From WFQV01 sp964611145 (GTDB taxonomy: Bacteria > Bacteroidota > Ignavibacteria > Ignavibacteriales > Melioribacteraceae), in contig CAZSYM010000008.1 of the NCBI GenBank assembly GCA_964611145.1, positions 23,714 to 87,713 on the forward strand: 64,000 nt of DNA. Direction: 5' to 3'. Below are positions 60,763 to 64,000 of the stretch, in pieces; position 1 is the first letter of the stretch, and each line of letters begins with the position of its first letter. Below the pieces are notes generated by a model that was given only the letters and a program-made list of their open reading frames with translations, did no database searches and was not told where the DNA came from. The position numbers were made by a program, and so were the translations under genes.

Positions 60763-62003
60763 AAAATCTCGGCAAGACATTGTTGCAATTCAAGGAAGGG
60801 ATAATTATTTCTTTGAAAGCTATCTCCGTTAACAAGATGCGCTCCGTTCTTACGACTTTAGGAATAATCATCGGAATAGTCGCCGTTACTACAATGTCCA
60901 CGGCGATAGTCGGTCTGCGCCAGGCTTTTATTCAATCCATTTCTTCCATAGGCAACGATGTGCTATATGTAGATAAATTTGAATGGTTCGGCGGAAAAGA
61001 TTGGCGATTTTATAGAAATCGTAAAAATATTACTTACGCTCAATATCTGAAACTTAAAAACGAATTGAGCGATTATAAAGCAATCGCTCCTATCGCCAGA
61101 ACTTTCGGGCGAACCGTAAGGTGGAAGGATAGAACCGCTACGACTTCCTTTTTGATAGGGACGAATCCGAGCTATGATAAAATTGCCGAGGCTATGCCCG
61201 AGCTGGGGAGGTTTATTAACGAAATGGATATGCATTCCGCAAGTCGTGTTTGTGTGATAGGGAAAGATATTGCGGATGCACTTTTTCCAAACGAGAATCC
61301 TTTGAACAAATCAATTAAAATAAAAGGCGTTCCCGTCCGTGTGATAGGTGTTCTGGAAAAACAGGGGAGCGGATTTTTCGGGACGGTTAGTTTGGATGCA
61401 CAAATAATTTTGCCCTTTAAGGTTTTCGGACAAATGTTCGGTTGGAGAAGACGCGGAATACAAATAGCCGTGCGAGCTTCCGACGAAAGTAAATTGGACG
61501 ACTTGCGCGAGGAGATTTCCTCCATAATGAGAAAAATTCGTAAAGTGCCTCCCACCGAACCCGATGATTTTGCAATCAATCAACAACAGGTTTTTAAAGA
61601 TGTTTACGATAGAACCGTTGGCATAATTGCAATCGCGGGAATCGTGATAACTGCTCTTTCCCTTTTCGTAGGAGCTATTGGCATAATGAATATTATGTTT
61701 GTTTCCGTAAAAGAAAGAACACGCGAGATTGGAATACGAAAAGCCATTGGTGCTAAAACCCATGCGATTTTGTTTCAATTCCTTAGCGAGGCGACCATAA
61801 TTTGTTTGATAGGAGGAATTATCGGTTTGATTATTTCTTTCCCTCTCAGTTTAATAATAAACAGTTTCTTGCCCACTGCGATGCCGTTGGAAGTAGTAAT
61901 TCTGGCGCTTGTTATTTCCGCACTTGTGGGAATTGTTTCCGGTATATTGCCTGCAAGGAAAGCATCCAAATTGAATCCTGTGGAGGCGTTGCGATATGAA
62001 TAA
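60759..62003 (+). CDS. ABC transporter permease, MacB/FtsX type (first copy)
   Basis: The 414-residue protein has one N-terminal helix (SVLTTLGIIIGIVAVTTMSTAI), a large MacB-type periplasmic domain, and a C-terminal FtsX bundle ending ALVGIVSGILPARKASKLNPVEALRYE, the usual end of this family. VKERTREIGIRKAIGAK is the coupling helix. It overlaps the ATPase gene by four bases and the second permease gene by eight, so the three are translated together. The second copy shares the N-terminal and C-terminal parts, so they probably form a heterodimer with the single ATPase. Confidence 0.94.
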   Translation: MKNLGKTLLQFKEGIIISLKAISVNKMRSVLTTLGIIIGIVAVTTMSTAIVGLRQAFIQSISSIGNDVLYVDKFEWFGGKDWRFYRNRKNITYAQYLKLKNELSDYKAIAPIARTFGRTVRWKDRTATTSFLIGTNPSYDKIAEAMPELGRFINEMDMHSASRVCVIGKDIADALFPNENPLNKSIKIKGVPVRVIGVLEKQGSGFFGTVSLDAQIILPFKVFGQMFGWRRRGIQIAVRASDESKLDDLREEISSIMRKIRKVPPTEPDDFAINQQQVFKDVYDRTVGIIAIAGIVITALSLFVGAIGIMNIMFVSVKERTREIGIRKAIGAKTHAILFQFLSEATIICLIGGIIGLIISFPLSLIINSFLPTAMPLEVVILALVISALVGIVSGILPARKASKLNPVEALRYE

Positions 62004-63252
62004 GAAAATTGCTAGCGCTCTGTTTCAGTTCAACGAAAGCATAATAATGGCTTTGGATTCCTTGCGCACGAATAAACTTCGTTCGTCCCTCACTCTGTTG
62101 GGCATTGCAATCGGATTGTTTTCAATAATAATAGTAATGACCTCCATCGGTGCGGTGCAAAACAGCGTGGAAGATGCCTTCGCTTTGATAGGGAAGAATA
62201 ATTTTTATATTCAAAAAATGCCCGCAGTAAGAATAGGCGGACCCGGTAGCTGGAGAAAATATAGACATCGTAAAGATATAACTTTGGAACAGGCGAAAAG
62301 ATTGGAAAAAATGACTACATTACCGGAAGCTATCGGTGTCTCCTTCGGTAGGGGCGGACGAGTAGTAAAATATGGGAATGAGAAAACCAATCCCGACGTA
62401 ACACTCTCGGCTGTGAACGCCGGTGCCTTGCGCATTGAGGCAATCGAAATAGCCGAAGGAAGAGGGCTTACGGCGCAAGATGTTAGGCTCGGTAGACGAG
62501 TCTGTATAATTGGAAATGATGTGTATGAAAAACTTTTCCCCCATATTTCTCCTTTGGGACAGAGAATAAAAATCGATAAATTCACGCTCGAGGTAGTGGG
62601 TGTGGCTAAAAAACGGGGAAGCGTTTTCGGGAGTAGCCAGGACAATTTCGTGATGATTCCTCTTTCCGTTTTTACGCGCGTCTATGGCAAACGACGGAAC
62701 GTTTCCATTGCCGTGAAAGCGCCAAGCACGGAATTGTTGGATGCTACGATAGACGAGGTTATAGGCGCCATGCGGGTTATTCGGAAGGTTCCCCCGGGTA
62801 AGGAGAACGATTTTGAAATTGTAACCTTCGACCAATTGATTGCACAGTTTAACGATTTGACGCGGTATTTCAGATTTGGCGCGGCTGTTGTGGCTTTTAT
62901 TGCTTTGATTGCCGCGGGCGTGGGGATAATGAATATCATGCTTGTGAGTGTTACGGAAAGAACGAAGGAAATAGGAATCAGAAAGGCGATTGGAGCCAAG
63001 AAGGCGATAATAAGAGCGCAATTCGTTACCGAATCCATTGTGCTTAGCTGGGTGGGAGGTGTAATAGGAATCTTGCTCGGAATAATCGGTGGAAATATTG
63101 TGGCGCTTATATTAAACGTTTCCGTAATTTTACCTTTGGATTGGATTTTAATCGGTTTTTTGGTTACCACTTTCGTTGGTGTGCTCTTTGGAGTTTATCC
63201 CGCCGTTAAGGCTTCGAACCTTAGTCCTATCGAGGCTTTGCGCTATGAGTAG
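61996..63252 (+). CDS. ABC transporter permease, MacB/FtsX type (second copy)
   Basis: The 418-residue protein parallels the first permease in layout: LRSSLTLLGIAIGLFSIIIVMTSI, a periplasmic domain with SVFGSSQDNFVMIPL, and the FtsX end VTERTKEIGIRKAIGAKKAI...VYPAVKASNLSPIEALRYE. The end residues are nearly the same as in copy one while the periplasmic domains differ, which fits a heterodimeric half-transporter pair. The ATG lies 8 bases inside the end of copy one. It is the last gene of the export operon; a 59-base gap follows. Confidence 0.94.
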   Translation: MNKKIASALFQFNESIIMALDSLRTNKLRSSLTLLGIAIGLFSIIIVMTSIGAVQNSVEDAFALIGKNNFYIQKMPAVRIGGPGSWRKYRHRKDITLEQAKRLEKMTTLPEAIGVSFGRGGRVVKYGNEKTNPDVTLSAVNAGALRIEAIEIAEGRGLTAQDVRLGRRVCIIGNDVYEKLFPHISPLGQRIKIDKFTLEVVGVAKKRGSVFGSSQDNFVMIPLSVFTRVYGKRRNVSIAVKAPSTELLDATIDEVIGAMRVIRKVPPGKENDFEIVTFDQLIAQFNDLTRYFRFGAAVVAFIALIAAGVGIMNIMLVSVTERTKEIGIRKAIGAKKAIIRAQFVTESIVLSWVGGVIGILLGIIGGNIVALILNVSVILPLDWILIGFLVTTFVGVLFGVYPAVKASNLSPIEALRYE

Positions 63253-63311
63253 GCGAGGAAACTTTTTGAAAATGCTTTCGTCTTAATAATAGAATAAAAT
63301 GAAAAAGTAAG

Positions 63312-63980
63312 ATGAAAAAGAAAATTTTAATATTGTTTGTGTTCGCTCTCATCTTCGCCGGGTGTCAAACGTGGGGAGTGAGAGGGAACGGTGTGCTTAA
63401 AGTGGAAGAGAGGAAAATTTCGGATTTTTCGAAGCTGGAAATTTCAGGCGTTTTTGCCGTTAAAATTGTAAACGGTAAAAAGCCGTCGCTTAAAATAAGA
63501 GCAGAGGAAAATCTTTTGAAATACATTGTTACGGAAGTGGAAGACGGCACTCTTGAAATTTATACCCGTAAAAGGCTTTCTCCTCGCAAACGTCTTATGA
63601 TAAAAGTAACTGTTCCACATCTCCTTCGCGTGGAATCTTCCGGTGTGAACAGAGTATATGTGGTGAATTTGCACGAGAAGAAATTCCGTGTGGAAATTAG
63701 CGGTGCTTCGGAAGTGAAACTTTGCGGAAAGGTCGGAGTTCTGAATGCCGAGGTTTCCGGTGCAAGCTCTCTCGAAGCGGAGAAACTGACGGCTGAAAAA
63801 GCTCGCTTGGAAATCAGCGGGGCTTCGGATGCATGCGTTAATGTGAAGAAAGCCCTCTCCGCCGATGTTTCCGGTGCCAGCGAGTTGCTTTATCTCGGTT
63901 CTCCCGAAAAATTGGACTTGGACGTTAGCGGCGCCTCGCACATAAAGAAAAAATCCACCGGTGAGAAGGGAAAGGATTAA
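63312..63980 (+). CDS. DUF2807 (head GIN domain) lipoprotein
   Basis: The 222-residue product has a lipobox (IFAGC, Cys18) and the DUF2807 parallel beta-helix pattern: ISDFSKLEISGVFAVKIVNGKKPSLKIRAEENL, then repeats rich in SG-A-S (VSGASSLEAEKL, ISGASDACVNV, VSGASELLYL, VSGASHIKKKS). Members occur in many Bacteroidota with no known activity; they are anchored in the envelope. It reads in the same direction as the export operon, 59 bases downstream, and could be part of it or separate. The ATG is preceded by an A-rich stretch without a clear ribosome binding site. Confidence 0.9.
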   Translation: MKKKILILFVFALIFAGCQTWGVRGNGVLKVEERKISDFSKLEISGVFAVKIVNGKKPSLKIRAEENLLKYIVTEVEDGTLEIYTRKRLSPRKRLMIKVTVPHLLRVESSGVNRVYVVNLHEKKFRVEISGASEVKLCGKVGVLNAEVSGASSLEAEKLTAEKARLEISGASDACVNVKKALSADVSGASELLYLGSPEKLDLDVSGASHIKKKSTGEKGKD

Positions 63981-64000
63981 AGATTTGTAAGAATAAAAAG

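Overview
The window looks like chromosomal core sequence from a Gram-negative bacterium of the Bacteroidota/Chlorobi side of the tree, most likely Ignavibacteria-like (inference). The clues are lpxK (lipid A), TonB-dependent receptors paired with DUF4249 lipoproteins, a PorV/PorQ-family protein, a secreted FG-GAP protein with a C-terminal NYPNPFNPTT sorting motif (type IX secretion), and a short primary sigma factor of Bacteroidota type. Clear Shine-Dalgarno sites (for example before ppdK and the HdeD-like gene) argue against typical Bacteroidia, which mostly lack them. I found no tRNA, rRNA, CRISPR array, transposase, integrase or phage gene.

Layout. 1-9.4 kb: a partial gene end, lpxK, pyruvate phosphate dikinase, queA, ispD, plsY, gpsA, then a convergent hot-dog thioesterase and a secreted MORN-type repeat protein. 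9.5-13.5 kb: a DUF3109 cysteine protein, rpoN (sigma-54) and a secreted parvulin isomerase. 13.6-20.7 kb: a Rossmann-fold enzyme, a LOG-family protein, an AI-2E-type membrane protein, a split saccharopine pathway pair and a 2[4Fe-4S] ferredoxin. 20.7-31 kb: a secreted GH13 debranching-type enzyme with a VanX-type dipeptidase, a cold-shock gene, dnaG overlapping a cytosolic GH13 gene, an unusual intergenic repeat block, dapF, a PHP-domain protein and a TPR membrane protein.

31-38.6 kb: the type IX cargo protein, DUF971, an M14 carboxypeptidase, an FMN enzyme of the nitronate monooxygenase/FabK type, a predicted outer-membrane protein, a TPR protein and PorQ-like. 38.7-47.5 kb: two paralogous modules, each a TonB-dependent receptor overlapping a DUF4249 lipoprotein by ATGA, separated by an HdeD-like gene and followed by a PEGA/beta-propeller lipoprotein. 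47.4-51.4 kb: patatin-like lipase, small membrane protein, feoAB with a candidate DtxR-type operator, and thioredoxin. 51.6-57.2 kb: primary sigma factor and a sigma-54-type response regulator/histidine kinase pair. 57.3-64 kb: a five-gene TolC/adaptor/ABC tripartite export operon with two MacB-like permeases, then a DUF2807 lipoprotein.

Most genes are ordinary housekeeping genes. The signals most worth a second look are the structured repeat block at 27.48-27.62 kb, the duplicated receptor/DUF4249 modules, a probable ATC start codon at 8115, the altered G4 motif of FeoB, and the GAFTDA variant in the sigma-54 activator.
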